A stretch of 64,000 bases of DNA from an uncultured Synechococcales cyanobacterium (GCA_902806435.1 CADCWO010000165.1:36304-100303); one strand, 5' to 3'. Positions 18,469 through 27,918 are shown, counted from the first letter of the stretch. Numbers and translations: made by a program. The notes: generated from the letters alone by a model not told the origin.

Positions 18469-18487
18469 ATGTTGCCAGTGTAAACAT
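18469..18487. promoter_or_regulatory. Candidate TetR operator 2
   Basis: A second 19-bp palindrome, ATGTTGCCAGTGTAAACAT, sharing 15 of 19 positions with operator 1, including the whole right half-site GTAAACAT. The 33-bp centre spacing is about three helical turns, so two dimers would sit on the same face. CTAAGC-TATG is also repeated next to the sites (from 18461, and near 18500). Confidence 0.65.
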
Positions 18488-18629
18488 GCGGATGGGCAAC
18501 TAAGCATATGAGAGAGCAAGCGTTATTACTCTCTGAGCTGAGCCACTGTGGCGATCGCTAAACGTAGCATTGATCAATTCTGCTAAGCATATCTCCTAGA
18601 TCAACAAGAACCAACCAAAGAGGTGAACA

Positions 18630-19085
18630 ATGTATCAACTAATTTTTCGACGTATGGCACGCAGAGCGTTTGAACAACTCAACAGTGGCAACTACGAAGC
18701 AACCCTCAAGGCACTCGCACCGAAGTTCACCCATACCTTTTCAGGAAGTCATGCCCTGGGAGGAACCCGTCACACTATAGAAAGTATGCGACGTTGGTTT
18801 GAACGGTTGTTTTTGCTCTCCCCTGGACTACATTTTGAGATTCAGGACATTCTTGTTCAAGGTTCGCCTTGGAACAGCGTTCTAGCTGTAGAGTGGATTG
18901 ATACATTCACGACTCAAGATGGTCAGCCCTACCTGAATGAAGGAGTGCATATTATTCGGTTCCGCTGGAACCGTATTGTTGAAATCCATGCCTATCTAGA
19001 TACGCAGAAGGTTGAAGCATTGTGCCAGCATCTTGCTGCACAAGGGGTTAGGGAAGCGACTGCTTCACCGATTGAAGATAGCTAG
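18630..19085 (+). CDS. SnoaL-like/NTF2-fold protein
   Basis: 151 aa. The length and pattern fit a SnoaL-like polyketide-cyclase/NTF2 fold: an N-terminal helix (RRAFEQLNSGNYEATLKALA), the strand FTHTFSGSHALGGTRH, a Met/Trp/Phe helix (ESMRRWFERLF) and C-terminal strands ending in HIIRFRWNRIVEIHAYLD. Members bind or rearrange small hydrophobic molecules; no catalytic role can be assigned. An AGAGGTG ribosome-binding site precedes ATG 18630. It is divergent from the TetR gene across two palindromes and is its most likely target. Confidence 0.8.
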   Translation: MYQLIFRRMARRAFEQLNSGNYEATLKALAPKFTHTFSGSHALGGTRHTIESMRRWFERLFLLSPGLHFEIQDILVQGSPWNSVLAVEWIDTFTTQDGQPYLNEGVHIIRFRWNRIVEIHAYLDTQKVEALCQHLAAQGVREATASPIEDS

Positions 19086-19136
19086 CAATAGCTACGGAAT
19101 TTGTGGAACCACGTGTTGAGCATACAGCAATCAGCT

Positions 19137-20456
19137 TCAGTGGGAGAATTGCATCACCGGCCGCTGATCAGAAAGGGTGGCCAGCTGGGCGGCTAGTTTG
19201 TCACAGGATTCGCGGACCAGGCGCAAGCCATCCTCCTGAGAAATCTGCCCCGTAGGAGTGGAAAATTCTTTTCGGATTGCTGTCTCTGTACTCTGGTAAT
19301 GACTGAAGTCTTGGCTGAATGTCTGTAAGTACTCCTGGCCTTCACTCTCCTCTTGAATAGCAAACTGGCGGATCGAGTCTACATAACCGCTGACTTGAGC
19401 ATTGCTTATACCTTCGCTGGCCGCAGCAGATAGTAGATCTCCACTCAGGTAATGGAACTCAGGCACCAAAAGGCGATTGCCATCTAATTCAAACCGCTGT
19501 ACTCCAGCAACGGGGGTGACGGTTAAGTTCTCTTGCCTTACTCGGTCTGCGGCATTATAGACTAGGGTAGCGATCGCCAGAATTACCTCTGGGTAATTAC
19601 TGTCTGTCTGGCGCAGTTCAACCGTACCGATCTTGTTTAGGCGCACTGGGTTCCAAGCTGCCTTTAATAGACCGCCGCCAGGCGCTTGAAACAGGTGACG
19701 TTCCACTCCCGCTTGGTCCATTGCCTCTAGCCAGGCGTAGTAGCGGCTAAATTGCTGCTCAACTAAGGTTTCGATATCCTCGGCGTAAGGCTGAAGCCCT
19801 CCTACAGGCTGGAGCTTGGTGTAAACCCCATCCCAGCCAAAGCGATCGCCACCCCGGTAAAAAACCGTCCGCGCCGCCAGCCCGGTTGCCTTGCCTTCAT
19901 AAAAAGGGCAGGCGCGGGACAAAGCAATCAGGGCAGCATCTAAAGCAGTCGCCAGGTTGTAAATATTCAGCAGTTCTGAGCGCGCTTCCCGGCTAGCGGT
20001 GTAGGACACCCCGACCCGGCGATCAATGGTCCCCTGGGGTAGATCCAGGTGTAAGTGGGTGCCTGTACACCTGCCCGCGTGTAGGAAACGCTCATAACCA
20101 ACCGTGCGGACTTGAACTTGGTACCACAACTGGTCTCGCATCGCGGGCATCACCGGCAAAGGGTAGCTTGACAGTGGATAAAGCTTTAACCCCAATACTT
20201 TCCCAGCCTCAAGGGCGATCGCTAAATGACTCAGGTAAGCATCGGCCAGCTCCTTGATCGTGTGAGCCGGAGGGGTATTAATTTCAACAATACCCTTAAC
20301 CCATTCCGGGGCAAAGCAGGCAGGGTTGTAACCTTCTGTCTCCGCAATCAATTGGCACCGCTGGAGAACCTCGTCAGCACGGTCTGAGAGTACACCTGCT
20401 TCATCCACCAGGAAGAACTCTTGTTCTAGGCCGATGCGACGGTCTGCGACGTTCAT
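19137..20456 (-). CDS. gshA: Glutamate-cysteine ligase, cyanobacterial type
   Basis: 439 aa. Forms gamma-glutamylcysteine, the first step of glutathione synthesis. The protein opens with RRIGLEQEFFLVDEAGVL, the ATP/glutamate-binding start of GCS enzymes. It continues with a CTGTHLHLDLPQG segment (metal and substrate ligands) and VRLNKIGTVELRQTDSN near residue 275, which carries the conserved E-x-R. It belongs to the cyanobacterial/plant-like group rather than the E. coli group. The length is somewhat above the typical about 380 aa because of the C-terminal helical tail. It lies 60 bp downstream of murI on the same strand. Confidence 0.88.
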   Translation of the reverse strand: MNVADRRIGLEQEFFLVDEAGVLSDRADEVLQRCQLIAETEGYNPACFAPEWVKGIVEINTPPAHTIKELADAYLSHLAIALEAGKVLGLKLYPLSSYPLPVMPAMRDQLWYQVQVRTVGYERFLHAGRCTGTHLHLDLPQGTIDRRVGVSYTASREARSELLNIYNLATALDAALIALSRACPFYEGKATGLAARTVFYRGGDRFGWDGVYTKLQPVGGLQPYAEDIETLVEQQFSRYYAWLEAMDQAGVERHLFQAPGGGLLKAAWNPVRLNKIGTVELRQTDSNYPEVILAIATLVYNAADRVRQENLTVTPVAGVQRFELDGNRLLVPEFHYLSGDLLSAAASEGISNAQVSGYVDSIRQFAIQEESEGQEYLQTFSQDFSHYQSTETAIRKEFSTPTGQISQEDGLRLVRESCDKLAAQLATLSDQRPVMQFSH

Positions 20457-20516
20457 GCTGCCAGTCCTTTTGCCACGTTATAGCCAATAGTTTAGGCTAC
20501 CCCAGCGAATAAACTC

Positions 20517-21413
20517 TCAAGTGTTACGCACTATACTTTCCGGTTTTACCAGGGGAGAACATCCTGGCGGAGCAGGGAAGGTTACACGTTGCACCTCAGG
20601 GATATAACCTAACCACCGCAGTGATAACTGGGCAAACTGTTCTGGGCACCCACTAACGTAAAACGTAGTTGGCTGAGCCGCTCGCTGGCTAGGGATGCCA
20701 AGCAACTGTAGCCTCTGGGCAGCAGAGGCGACAACATGAACTGCCGGGTTGATTTGCTGCACTGATCGCGGCAGTATCGTTTGGATGATGGGGGCCAAGT
20801 GAGGATAGTGGGTACAGCCATAAATCAGCGTATCAATCTGTTGCTGGAGTAAAGGGTGAAGGTATTCCCGTGCCACCTGCACAGTGTACGGGTCATGAAC
20901 CCGATTTGTTTCAATCAAGGGAACAAATTCTGGGCAACCTACCTGCCAAACCTCAGCACTGGGGTCGATTTCTTGAATCGCTCGCCGGTAACTATTGCTG
21001 TGCACCGTAGCGGGAGTGGCAATCACGCCAATCCGCTTGCCTTGCTGAACCGCAGCCCGTGCCCCAGGTAGAACCACACCCAGGATGGGGATATTGTATT
21101 CATGCCGCATAATCTCTAAGGCTAGGGCTGAGCTAGTGTTGCAAGCCATGATTGCCATTTTCACGCCCATCTCTTGGACCATCCAGGTAAGAATCTGGCG
21201 CACAAAGAAAAGAATCTCAGGCTGAGAGCGGGTACCGTAGGGCAAATTGGCGGTATCGCCAAAGTAAAGGATAGATTCGCCAGGCAGTTTGCGGTGGAGT
21301 TCTTTGAGAACTGTTAACCCCCCAACACCACTGTCAAACACGCCAATAGGTGATGGCTGAATAGAGCCTGGAACGGGTGACGGCTCCAACAAGTTCAAAT
21401 CAAAACTAGACAC
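20517..21413 (-). CDS. murI: Glutamate racemase
   Basis: 298 aa. Converts L- to D-glutamate for peptidoglycan. Clear motifs are PIGVFDSGVGGLTVLKEL, YFGDTANLPYG, the first catalytic Cys in MACNTSSALA and the second in YGCTHYPHL. An N-terminal extension of about 20 residues precedes the usual start. It lies 128 bp downstream of the AMIN-amidase, so two cell-wall genes are adjacent and codirectional, probably in one operon with gshA behind them. Confidence 0.95.
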   Translation of the reverse strand: MSSFDLNLLEPSPVPGSIQPSPIGVFDSGVGGLTVLKELHRKLPGESILYFGDTANLPYGTRSQPEILFFVRQILTWMVQEMGVKMAIMACNTSSALALEIMRHEYNIPILGVVLPGARAAVQQGKRIGVIATPATVHSNSYRRAIQEIDPSAEVWQVGCPEFVPLIETNRVHDPYTVQVAREYLHPLLQQQIDTLIYGCTHYPHLAPIIQTILPRSVQQINPAVHVVASAAQRLQLLGIPSQRAAQPTTFYVSGCPEQFAQLSLRWLGYIPEVQRVTFPAPPGCSPLVKPESIVRNT

Positions 21414-21541
21414 AAGTTCTCCCCCACCACCAAATTAGACACTGAAGCAGCATTTTCCTTCAGAAAGGCTCCCTAGAATTATTCCCTAAGCTGGGTTTAT
21501 TGCCAAATGGTTGCTGATTGATCCAGCTTTAACCCCTAGGG

Positions 21542-23206
21542 TTAGCGGTTCTGTAAGTACTGAAGAATCCCTCTGGCGATCGCAGCCGCCATCTGGCGCT
21601 GAAAATCAGGATTACCCAGCCTAGGAGCATCTTCTGCCCCGGTGACAAACCCCGTTTCAACTAAAACTGCAGGCATTGAAGTCTTGCGCAATACATAAAA
21701 CCGGGCCCGTCGGACACTGCGATCGCGGGTGCCCGTACCTTGGAGGATATTAGCATGGATGATTTGGGCCAGGCGCCCTCCATTGGAGTAATAGTAGGTT
21801 TCCAGACCACTAATATCTGTACGGCTGAGGTTGATCGCGTTGGCATGAATACTGACAAAGGCAGCAGCATTCACTTGCTCAGCCAGCGCGACGCGGGGCG
21901 GTAAATCGACATCGCGGATGTCGTCGGTGCGAGTTAATACTGCCTGCACACCTTGTTTTTCGAGCAAACTCGCCACCTCCAGGGCGATCGGAAACACCAC
22001 GTTTTTTTCTTGCAAGCCACCAATTCCAATCGCCCCAGGGTCAGGGCCGCCATGGCCAGGGTCAATAACCACCACTGCCCGTGTTACAGGGGGCTGACCA
22101 ATCGGCAGCGCAGTAGCAGGTGCTGGAGCAGGGACAGCAGGGGCAATTAAAGGCTGCTGCTGGGGTTGTGAGATAACAGCAGGTGCTGGAGCAGGAATCG
22201 GTGCTCGGATTATTCTGGGTGGCCTGTTGGGCAGGATGACCGGACGCTGGGTGTCCACCCTAGCAGCGATTGCCGTCGTTGATCCCTGTGGCTGAGGGAG
22301 ACGGGCGGGCAACTGAACAGATTGATTTGATGAGGCGGGCAGTAAGCTAAAGCTGGCACGCCGTTCCAGCCCCCCTGGAGAGGTAACTCTGCCTTTTGGT
22401 AAGACAATGACCCCCCCTCGGCTAACGCTGGCTTGCCAATCCGGGCTGTTTTTGGCAACCTCTAGGGTAAACCGGGCCGTTGGGGGTAAGGTCTGCTGGG
22501 TGGCTCGCAACCGGCCTACGCCCAACTGATTAACTGAAAAGGCTGTGCCTGCTAAACGGTAAAACAGGGCTGCTCCCTTCAGGTCAATCGTGATCTGTTG
22601 GCGATCGCGGCTGCGGGTTACCTCCACCTTCTCAGGAGCAACACCCCTAGTATTGATAAACAATCCATCAGGGGTGACGCGGACATTATCAATCTGGGTA
22701 CTGGCAGTAGCTAAAAATGCTTTGTTGCTCGGGGGCAGCTCACGAGTCAACGAATTAAAAGATGGTTTGCGGCTTGGCTGTGGAGCACGAGCTAGCTGAG
22801 CAGGAGGTGATGCCAAGCCCAGGAGCTGCGGTTGCGGTATCTGAACGGACCAACGCGTCGGTGATTCTCCTTGAACTTTAACCTGCTGGGGGTCGAGGGT
22901 ATATCCAGAAGCTAGCTCAATCACCAGCCGGGTCGTTTGGTTGTCAAATTGGCCAATCCGCATCGAACGAATCGTTCTACCCAGACTTTGCCGGATGGCG
23001 GGTCGTCCTAGCGTCACACCCGGCAGATCAATAACTAATCGGGTGGGATTCACAATCATTTGGGCTCGTGGTTGAACCCCTTCATTTGTGATGAAATCTA
23101 GCCGATTTTGATTGACATCAAAATTCCAGGATTGTAACTCGGCAGCCGAGGCAGTCGAGGAAATCAAAAAAGCACCCAGACTGGGTAGTAGCCAACGTCG
23201 TTTCAA
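21542..23206 (-). CDS. N-acetylmuramoyl-L-alanine amidase with AMIN domains
   Basis: 554 aa, exported (signal peptide residues 1-22, ending STASA). It splits the peptide from glycan in peptidoglycan, mainly at the septum. Two AMIN-type beta domains (about 23-130 and 170-270) target it to the envelope. A long Pro/Ala/Gln-rich linker follows (about 280-375), then an Amidase_3 zinc domain with VVVIDPGHGGPDPGAIG, GLQEKNVVFPIALEVA, VSIHANA and the catalytic VLVETGFVTG. It is related to cyanobacterial AmiC. It is first in a run with murI and gshA. Confidence 0.93.
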   Translation of the reverse strand: MKRRWLLPSLGAFLISSTASAAELQSWNFDVNQNRLDFITNEGVQPRAQMIVNPTRLVIDLPGVTLGRPAIRQSLGRTIRSMRIGQFDNQTTRLVIELASGYTLDPQQVKVQGESPTRWSVQIPQPQLLGLASPPAQLARAPQPSRKPSFNSLTRELPPSNKAFLATASTQIDNVRVTPDGLFINTRGVAPEKVEVTRSRDRQQITIDLKGAALFYRLAGTAFSVNQLGVGRLRATQQTLPPTARFTLEVAKNSPDWQASVSRGGVIVLPKGRVTSPGGLERRASFSLLPASSNQSVQLPARLPQPQGSTTAIAARVDTQRPVILPNRPPRIIRAPIPAPAPAVISQPQQQPLIAPAVPAPAPATALPIGQPPVTRAVVVIDPGHGGPDPGAIGIGGLQEKNVVFPIALEVASLLEKQGVQAVLTRTDDIRDVDLPPRVALAEQVNAAAFVSIHANAINLSRTDISGLETYYYSNGGRLAQIIHANILQGTGTRDRSVRRARFYVLRKTSMPAVLVETGFVTGAEDAPRLGNPDFQRQMAAAIARGILQYLQNR

Positions 23207-23388
23207 AGCAATGTCTCCTCGCGCAGTTACTTTAGGCCAGAGCTGCCACAGTTAGAATCTCCGTTATATGAGGCCAACAGTCATTTTAATGACATGTCTT
23301 CAGCCGTTGCTAATTGTCACATCATATATAGATCCAGATAGTCTGGCTCTATTCATATCTCAACTGAGGATTGAGGACGTCTAAAAGG

Positions 23389-24906
23389 CTACTCAAGTTT
23401 CAGCTCAGGCTCTTTTGGGGATTCGATCGCCATTGATTCCGGCAAGTTGGTTGGTAGGATTACAGTGTCAAAGTTGGCTCCGGACAATTCTGGTGCGCTG
23501 GGAGTAGCAGTAACACCTCGTTGGAACGCAACACGCAACAGCGGCGGAGCCATGAAGGTAGTTAAAATTACCATCACGACGATCGCCGCCTCTAAAGGCT
23601 TACTGAGTATCCCACTAGCGGACCCTACACCGGCGAAGATTAGACCAACTTCCCCTCTGGGGATCATCCCTATCCCAATCGCCACTCGATTGATCTGGGG
23701 ATAACCAAACACAGCTATGCCCGTCACCACCTTCCCTAGAATTGCCACAACAATCAAGAAGACAGCCATCACTAATCCCTCACGGTTGCTGGGGATTGCC
23801 GGATTCAAAACACTGAGATCAGTCCTGGCGCCGACGCTGACGAAGAAAATGGGCACCAGCATATCGGCAACCGGGATCACTTGCGCTTTTAGTTCCTGTT
23901 GCTTCTCGGTTTCTGCCAAGACAAGGCCAGCGGTAAAGGCTCCTAGAATTGCTTCTAGATGAATAGCGGCGGCAATGTAGGACAGCACAAACGCAAAAAT
24001 TAAGGCACTGATCAGCAGTTCGCCGCGGGTCTGCAATCGGTTGACTAGAGCTACAAATAGCGGGCTGCACCAGCGACCGAGAATAATTGTTCCAATCAAA
24101 AATGCTGTGGAACTGAGGATTAAGTAGACCACGTTTGCAACTTCTATCTCTCCGGTCTTAGCTAAACTTGCCACCACGGCCAAGACAATAATGCCCAAGA
24201 CATCATCGAGAACCGCTGCCCCAATGATGATTTGCCCCTCCTTTGAGCTAAGTTGTCGGATTTCTGCTAACACCTTGGCAGTGATTCCAATACTGGTCGC
24301 AGTCAGGGCGGCCCCAGCAAAGACAGCTGGAATTGTCGGGGTCCCAAATAGCGCAATCAACCCCAGGGTAGCAGCGGTAAAGGGGGTGACCACGCCCACA
24401 ACGGCAACGACAGCAGCTTGCGGTCCCACCCGGATCAGTTCTTTGAGATTCGACTCTAGGCCAATTTCAAACAACAGAATGACAACCCCTAGCTCCGCTA
24501 GGACAGAAATTACCTGACTGTAATTTTCAAACGCAGCGATCGCAACGGCCGCAGTTGTGCCCGTGGTCATCTGTAGAAACGTTGCCAATGGTGGTGCCGG
24601 GAGATCTACGCCGCTCTCGAAAAACACCAACAGCTTGCAGGCTGAAAGCCCTACCACCACTCCTCCCACGAGTTCGCCTAAAACTGGCGGCAGGCTAATG
24701 CGGGCACAGACTTCGCCCCCGATTTTGCTGGCTAGATAGATCACCACTAAACTCAACAACACCCCAGCCAAGATTAGAGGACCCGTTTCTGCCCTTGTTA
24801 CTACTGAATCAACGGTGGCTAAAGGCATCCTAGTCAAAGCATGGGAGATAATAGCAGGCAACCCCAGGGGGGAAATCAAAGTGGGCATGGCTGTCCAAGA
24901 AATCAT
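23389..24906 (-). CDS. Cation/proton antiporter, CPA2 family
   Basis: 505 aa with about 12-13 membrane segments. It exchanges Na+ or K+ for H+. Typical segments are LPPVLGELVGGVVVGLS in TM2, EIGLESNLKELIRVGPQAA after TM3-4, the unwound-helix region TATSIGITAKVLAE, the acidic pair in GAAVLDDVLGIIVLAVVAS, and GMIPRGEVGLIFAGVG near the end. No C-terminal TrkA-N/RCK domain follows, unlike KefB/KefC, so it is closer to the NapA/GerN group. The start could be seven codons further in (ATG 24888). It is monocistronic. Confidence 0.92.
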   Translation of the reverse strand: MISWTAMPTLISPLGLPAIISHALTRMPLATVDSVVTRAETGPLILAGVLLSLVVIYLASKIGGEVCARISLPPVLGELVGGVVVGLSACKLLVFFESGVDLPAPPLATFLQMTTGTTAAVAIAAFENYSQVISVLAELGVVILLFEIGLESNLKELIRVGPQAAVVAVVGVVTPFTAATLGLIALFGTPTIPAVFAGAALTATSIGITAKVLAEIRQLSSKEGQIIIGAAVLDDVLGIIVLAVVASLAKTGEIEVANVVYLILSSTAFLIGTIILGRWCSPLFVALVNRLQTRGELLISALIFAFVLSYIAAAIHLEAILGAFTAGLVLAETEKQQELKAQVIPVADMLVPIFFVSVGARTDLSVLNPAIPSNREGLVMAVFLIVVAILGKVVTGIAVFGYPQINRVAIGIGMIPRGEVGLIFAGVGSASGILSKPLEAAIVVMVILTTFMAPPLLRVAFQRGVTATPSAPELSGANFDTVILPTNLPESMAIESPKEPELKLE

Positions 24907-24977
24907 GGTGTTTACTCTACAGGCTTTCAGCTACGTTTGGCATAAGGGCTCAAGCCAAAAACTGGGAGAGCGATCGC

Positions 24978-25790
24978 CTAGGTAAAGACTCGATGCTCTA
25001 GACTCGGCATCTGCCGCCGAACTTGCTCGAGCCGAGCGGGCTCGATCGCCGCAATTGCCACGCCTGGCTTGTCACCAGCATCTGCCAGAATGACTCCCCA
25101 GGGGTCAACAATCATCGCATGCCCGTGGGATTGCCGCCGGGTGTTGTGCCAACCAGTTTGGGCTGGAGCAATCACATAACTTGTATTTTCAATCGCCCGC
25201 GCCTGCAGCAATACTTGCCAGTGGTCCTTGCCGGTGTAGGCTGTGAAGGTAGCTGGTACAAATAGAACATTGGCCCCCGCGATCGTCATAGAACGATAAA
25301 GCTCTGGAAAACGAACATCGTAACAGACTGATAACCCAATATTGCCCAGTTCTGCCGATCCATGCACAGGCGGAATTTGGGTTCCTGCTAAAACCATTTG
25401 GGACTCAGAGTAGGTGTTGCCGTCTGGTAAGTTGACATCAAATAAGTGCGCTTTTTTATAGCGGGCGATTTCTTCTCCATTTGCATTAACTAGCAGTGCG
25501 GTATTGTAAACTTTGCCGCCGCTGGCAGGTACGGGAAAGCCACCACCCAAAAGTGTGACCTGAAATCTTTGGGCCATTGTTTTGAGAAACTTTTCGCTTT
25601 CGCGGCCTAGGACTTCTGCCTGAGCAAGCTTGGCCGCTTCATCCCCTAGAAAAGAGAAGTTCTCGGGCAAACCAACTAATTCTGCTCCTTGGCGAACCGC
25701 AAGTTCGATCAAGTCTTCTGCCTGAGCTAAATTCTTCTCCAGGTCAGGTAGGCTAGTCATTTGAATTGCAGCGGCGAGGTAAGACTTCAT
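24978..25790 (-). CDS. Carbon-nitrogen hydrolase (nitrilase superfamily, Nit1/omega-amidase-like)
   Basis: 270 aa. The Glu-Lys-Cys triad of the superfamily is visible: Glu in VGLPENFSF, Lys in RYKKAHLFDVNL and Cys in LSVCYDVRFPELYR. The last is the signature of the Nit1/Nit2 branch, whose members hydrolyse deaminated glutathione or alpha-keto acid amides. That role would suit the neighbourhood of gshA, but is inference. The family is cytosolic and about 270 aa, so the gene is full length. It is transcribed alone, in the same direction as the antiporter. Confidence 0.9.
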   Translation of the reverse strand: MKSYLAAAIQMTSLPDLEKNLAQAEDLIELAVRQGAELVGLPENFSFLGDEAAKLAQAEVLGRESEKFLKTMAQRFQVTLLGGGFPVPASGGKVYNTALLVNANGEEIARYKKAHLFDVNLPDGNTYSESQMVLAGTQIPPVHGSAELGNIGLSVCYDVRFPELYRSMTIAGANVLFVPATFTAYTGKDHWQVLLQARAIENTSYVIAPAQTGWHNTRRQSHGHAMIVDPWGVILADAGDKPGVAIAAIEPARLEQVRRQMPSLEHRVFT

Positions 25791-25987
25791 AGGCTAATCT
25801 TTAGATACTTTGAATACTCAGGAGCATAGGTTGATCGTAAACTTTGTTTGGCTCAACTCGTCAAGCATGCTCAGCACAACTCTTGAGCTTGCGATCGCCT
25901 AGGCGCGACCATAGAAATGACCCTAGAGGATTAACCTGCTAGGGCCAGAATTTAAGAAGTAAACTTTAACGGGGCGATAAAAATCGC

Positions 25988-26194
25988 TTATTTCAATAAG
26001 CTTTGGCGAGAAACATACTTTTCAAAAGTAGCTTGAGTTTGGTGTAATAGTTCTTCTCGGCTATCAGCAGCGCGAGTCAAGGTGGGGACTAAATTGCGCG
26101 CCTGTAACGTCATATGGAGCTGGAGGTGAGCCACATACTCGCTGAAGTCTTCACGAGAAAGCTTGTTTGAGACTTGGTTTGATTGCACGTGCAA
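25988..26194 (-). CDS. Small helical protein of unknown function
   Basis: 68 aa, TTG start at 26194 with an AGGAG ribosome-binding site six bases upstream. A GTG two codons later is also possible but badly spaced. The protein is predicted all-helical (REDFSEYVAHLQLHMTLQAR, ADSREELLHQTQATFEKY) without signal peptide or membrane segment. I recognise no family. The codon use and good ribosome-binding site argue for a real gene; only a homologue search can settle it. Confidence 0.6.
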   Translation of the reverse strand: MHVQSNQVSNKLSREDFSEYVAHLQLHMTLQARNLVPTLTRAADSREELLHQTQATFEKYVSRQSLLK

Positions 26195-26592
26195 AGTGTT
26201 CTCCTTCCCTAAAGCTGTGTACGGAACCGTTATAAGAACCTACCATCTGCTGCTGGTATAGTTTTGATTTCGCAATGAAGTGTAATCCTTATCCCCTTAC
26301 AATGTTGAGAAAAGTAAATTTCGACAGCTCAAGACTTACAACTAGCGAATGGTTTAGCTCGCTCAGAATGCTAGAAACTTGGAAATTACTGCGGTCTTGA
26401 CTAGAACGGAAACGAGATCAATGGCTAACCGCTTGATTTATCCTAGCGAATCTCTAGCAGCGCTTCTGTGCTTAATAAGGCGCAAAGGCTAGCGATGAAC
26501 ACTTAAGAGGTCGATAACTCTTTAAAGTAAGTCCAAGGCTGAACACCTTATGATCCAAATTATTCCTTCCAGCAATTAGTCTGACCATTAGA
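26195..26592. other. 398-bp intergenic region
   Basis: Between divergent genes (the 68-aa protein and the GNAT gene). AT-rich, presumably holding both promoters. I see no RNA gene, long inverted repeat or further open frame that can be supported. Confidence 0.6.
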
Positions 26593-27078
26593 ATGGAGCA
26601 TCCACCCTTTCGATTCCATGAAGGTTTAGCACTTCAGCCAACGGCTCAACCCTCGTTCACCGAACTGCAACAACTACAGGCTTTGTTTCAAACAGCAGCC
26701 TTTTGGGCAGAAAATCGGCGGATAGAAGATTTAGCAATAGCGATCGCCCATAGTAAGCCCGTTTATACTATCTGGCAGGAAGCCCAACTAATCGGGTTTG
26801 CGCGGGCTACTTCAGATGGGGTCTACCGGGCAACCATTTGGGATGTAGTAATTCACCCCAGCTATCGAGGTGCTGGTCTAGGGCGCAAGTTGGTCGAAAC
26901 TATGCTGACCCACCCCCACCTCAACCGGGTTGAGCGGGTATATCTTGTGACTACTTACCAGCAGCATTTCTACGAGGGCCTCGGGTTTCAACAAAATTCA
27001 AGCACGACGATGGTCCGGCATTATCAGCCAGCTGCTCATCCAACGACAATAACCGCAGAAGCCTCAAGCCCCAGTTGA
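26593..27078 (+). CDS. GNAT family N-acetyltransferase
   Basis: 161 aa. The acetyl-CoA-binding motif A is clear (DVVIHPSYRGAGLGRKLVETML, residues about 85-105, with R/QxxGxG/A as RGAGLG). It is followed by VERVYLVTTYQQHFYEGLGF, the typical C-terminal beta-alpha-beta. The substrate is not evident. The family includes small cyanobacterial proteins related to RimI and plastid GNATs. It is convergent with the small membrane protein and ndhM, and the start ATG 26593 needs no special pleading. Confidence 0.9.
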   Translation: MEHPPFRFHEGLALQPTAQPSFTELQQLQALFQTAAFWAENRRIEDLAIAIAHSKPVYTIWQEAQLIGFARATSDGVYRATIWDVVIHPSYRGAGLGRKLVETMLTHPHLNRVERVYLVTTYQQHFYEGLGFQQNSSTTMVRHYQPAAHPTTITAEASSPS

Positions 27079-27102
27079 TCCAAACTCGACCCCGTCAGCT
27101 CC

Positions 27103-27333
27103 CTAGGGATGTGGGTCATTAACAGTCTGGGTAACGCTATGACTCACCACAATCTGGGGCCAGATAATTAAAAAGAAACCCATCCAGGCCAATATTGGAG
27201 CGGCAACTACAGCCGTCAACCAGAGCCGGTGGAATCCGAGCCAACTCAGCCCAATTAAGGTCGTACCCGTCAGCAAAATGGACCAAGGCTGACACCACCA
27301 GGGTTTATGACTCCAAGCACTCTCTGATTCCAT
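27103..27333 (-). CDS. Small conserved membrane protein, two TM helices
   Basis: 76 aa. An N-terminal cytoplasmic piece with SHKPWWCQPWSILLTG is followed by two hydrophobic helices (about 19-36 and 41-62). The KPWWCQPWSI motif looks like a cyanobacterial small membrane-protein family (possibly DUF6737), whose function is not known. It begins three bases after the ndhM stop on the same strand, so it is almost certainly cotranscribed with ndhM. That suggests, without proving, a link to thylakoid NDH-1. Confidence 0.75.
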   Translation of the reverse strand: MESESAWSHKPWWCQPWSILLTGTTLIGLSWLGFHRLWLTAVVAAPILAWMGFFLIIWPQIVVSHSVTQTVNDPHP

Positions 27334-27336
27334 AGG

Positions 27337-27705
27337 TTAATAGTCAGATGAGGGTAAATCGGCAGAAACAACCCTAGGTACGCCCATGCTGAAGTTGCGA
27401 ACCCGGCTATTGAGGTTGTAGCTGATCTGACCCTTTTGCAAGAGCGATCGCACAAAATGCTCTAAGTCAGAGCCAATTCGTCTCAAGTTATAGTCCGTCA
27501 GATCCTCACCACTGTAGGACTCTACTAAGTCATCAAACTTCCGGTAAACCTGCTGCAAGGTATCATCATCCCAGTTCAGCTCATTGTCTGGATCAACATC
27601 CAGGGTCAAGACGTGGTTACTAGGCTGAAACTCATTATTCATAACCTCAGCCGTAAAAATACGAATGTGGCGAGTTGTTGACTTCAAGAGCGGCGGAGCT
27701 TCCAT
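27337..27705 (-). CDS. ndhM: NAD(P)H-quinone oxidoreductase subunit M
   Basis: 122 aa from ATG 27705. NdhM is an oxygenic-photosynthesis-specific subunit of the NDH-1 peripheral arm, needed for cyclic electron flow and respiration. The sequence is very typical: LLKSTTRHIRIFTAEV, VLTLDVDPDNELNW, YRKFDDLVESYSGEDLTDYN, LRRIGSDLEHFVRSLLQKG. The open frame reaches back to 27843, but the upstream 46 residues do not match the family, and the terminator hairpin of the gene upstream lies there. The ribosome-binding site is weak. Confidence 0.96.
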   Translation of the reverse strand: MEAPPLLKSTTRHIRIFTAEVMNNEFQPSNHVLTLDVDPDNELNWDDDTLQQVYRKFDDLVESYSGEDLTDYNLRRIGSDLEHFVRSLLQKGQISYNLNSRVRNFSMGVPRVVSADLPSSDY

Positions 27706-27845
27706 GGGTTTTAGTAGACTGAATTGACTTTTTATTTTAACTGCTAATTTGGAGGTTTCCAGCGTTTTGTGGAACCCCCTGCAAGCAATTGATCTGTTAG
27801 CAACCATTGTTGAAAGCAGTGTGATAGCCAGTCGGTAGTGCAATA

Positions 27846-27890
27846 AACCAAAAAACTTTCCTTACTTGAGCGCGGGAAAGTTTTTTGGTT
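27846..27890 (-). terminator. Hairpin terminator after the TM-helix repeat protein
   Basis: A perfect 16-bp inverted repeat (arms 27846-27861 and 27875-27890) with a 13-nt loop. On the minus strand the distal arm contains TTTTTT. It lies 28 bp past the stop of the 623-aa gene and ahead of ndhM, so it should end that transcript. The A/T-rich arms also make it usable in the other direction. Confidence 0.75.
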
Positions 27891-27918
27891 GAAGGCGGAG
27901 ACCCATCTCTAGGGAGAA

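Noticed and set aside
27706..27843. N-terminal extension of ndhM by 46 residues
   Set aside because: The extension does not resemble NdhM, and the usual start is at 27705.
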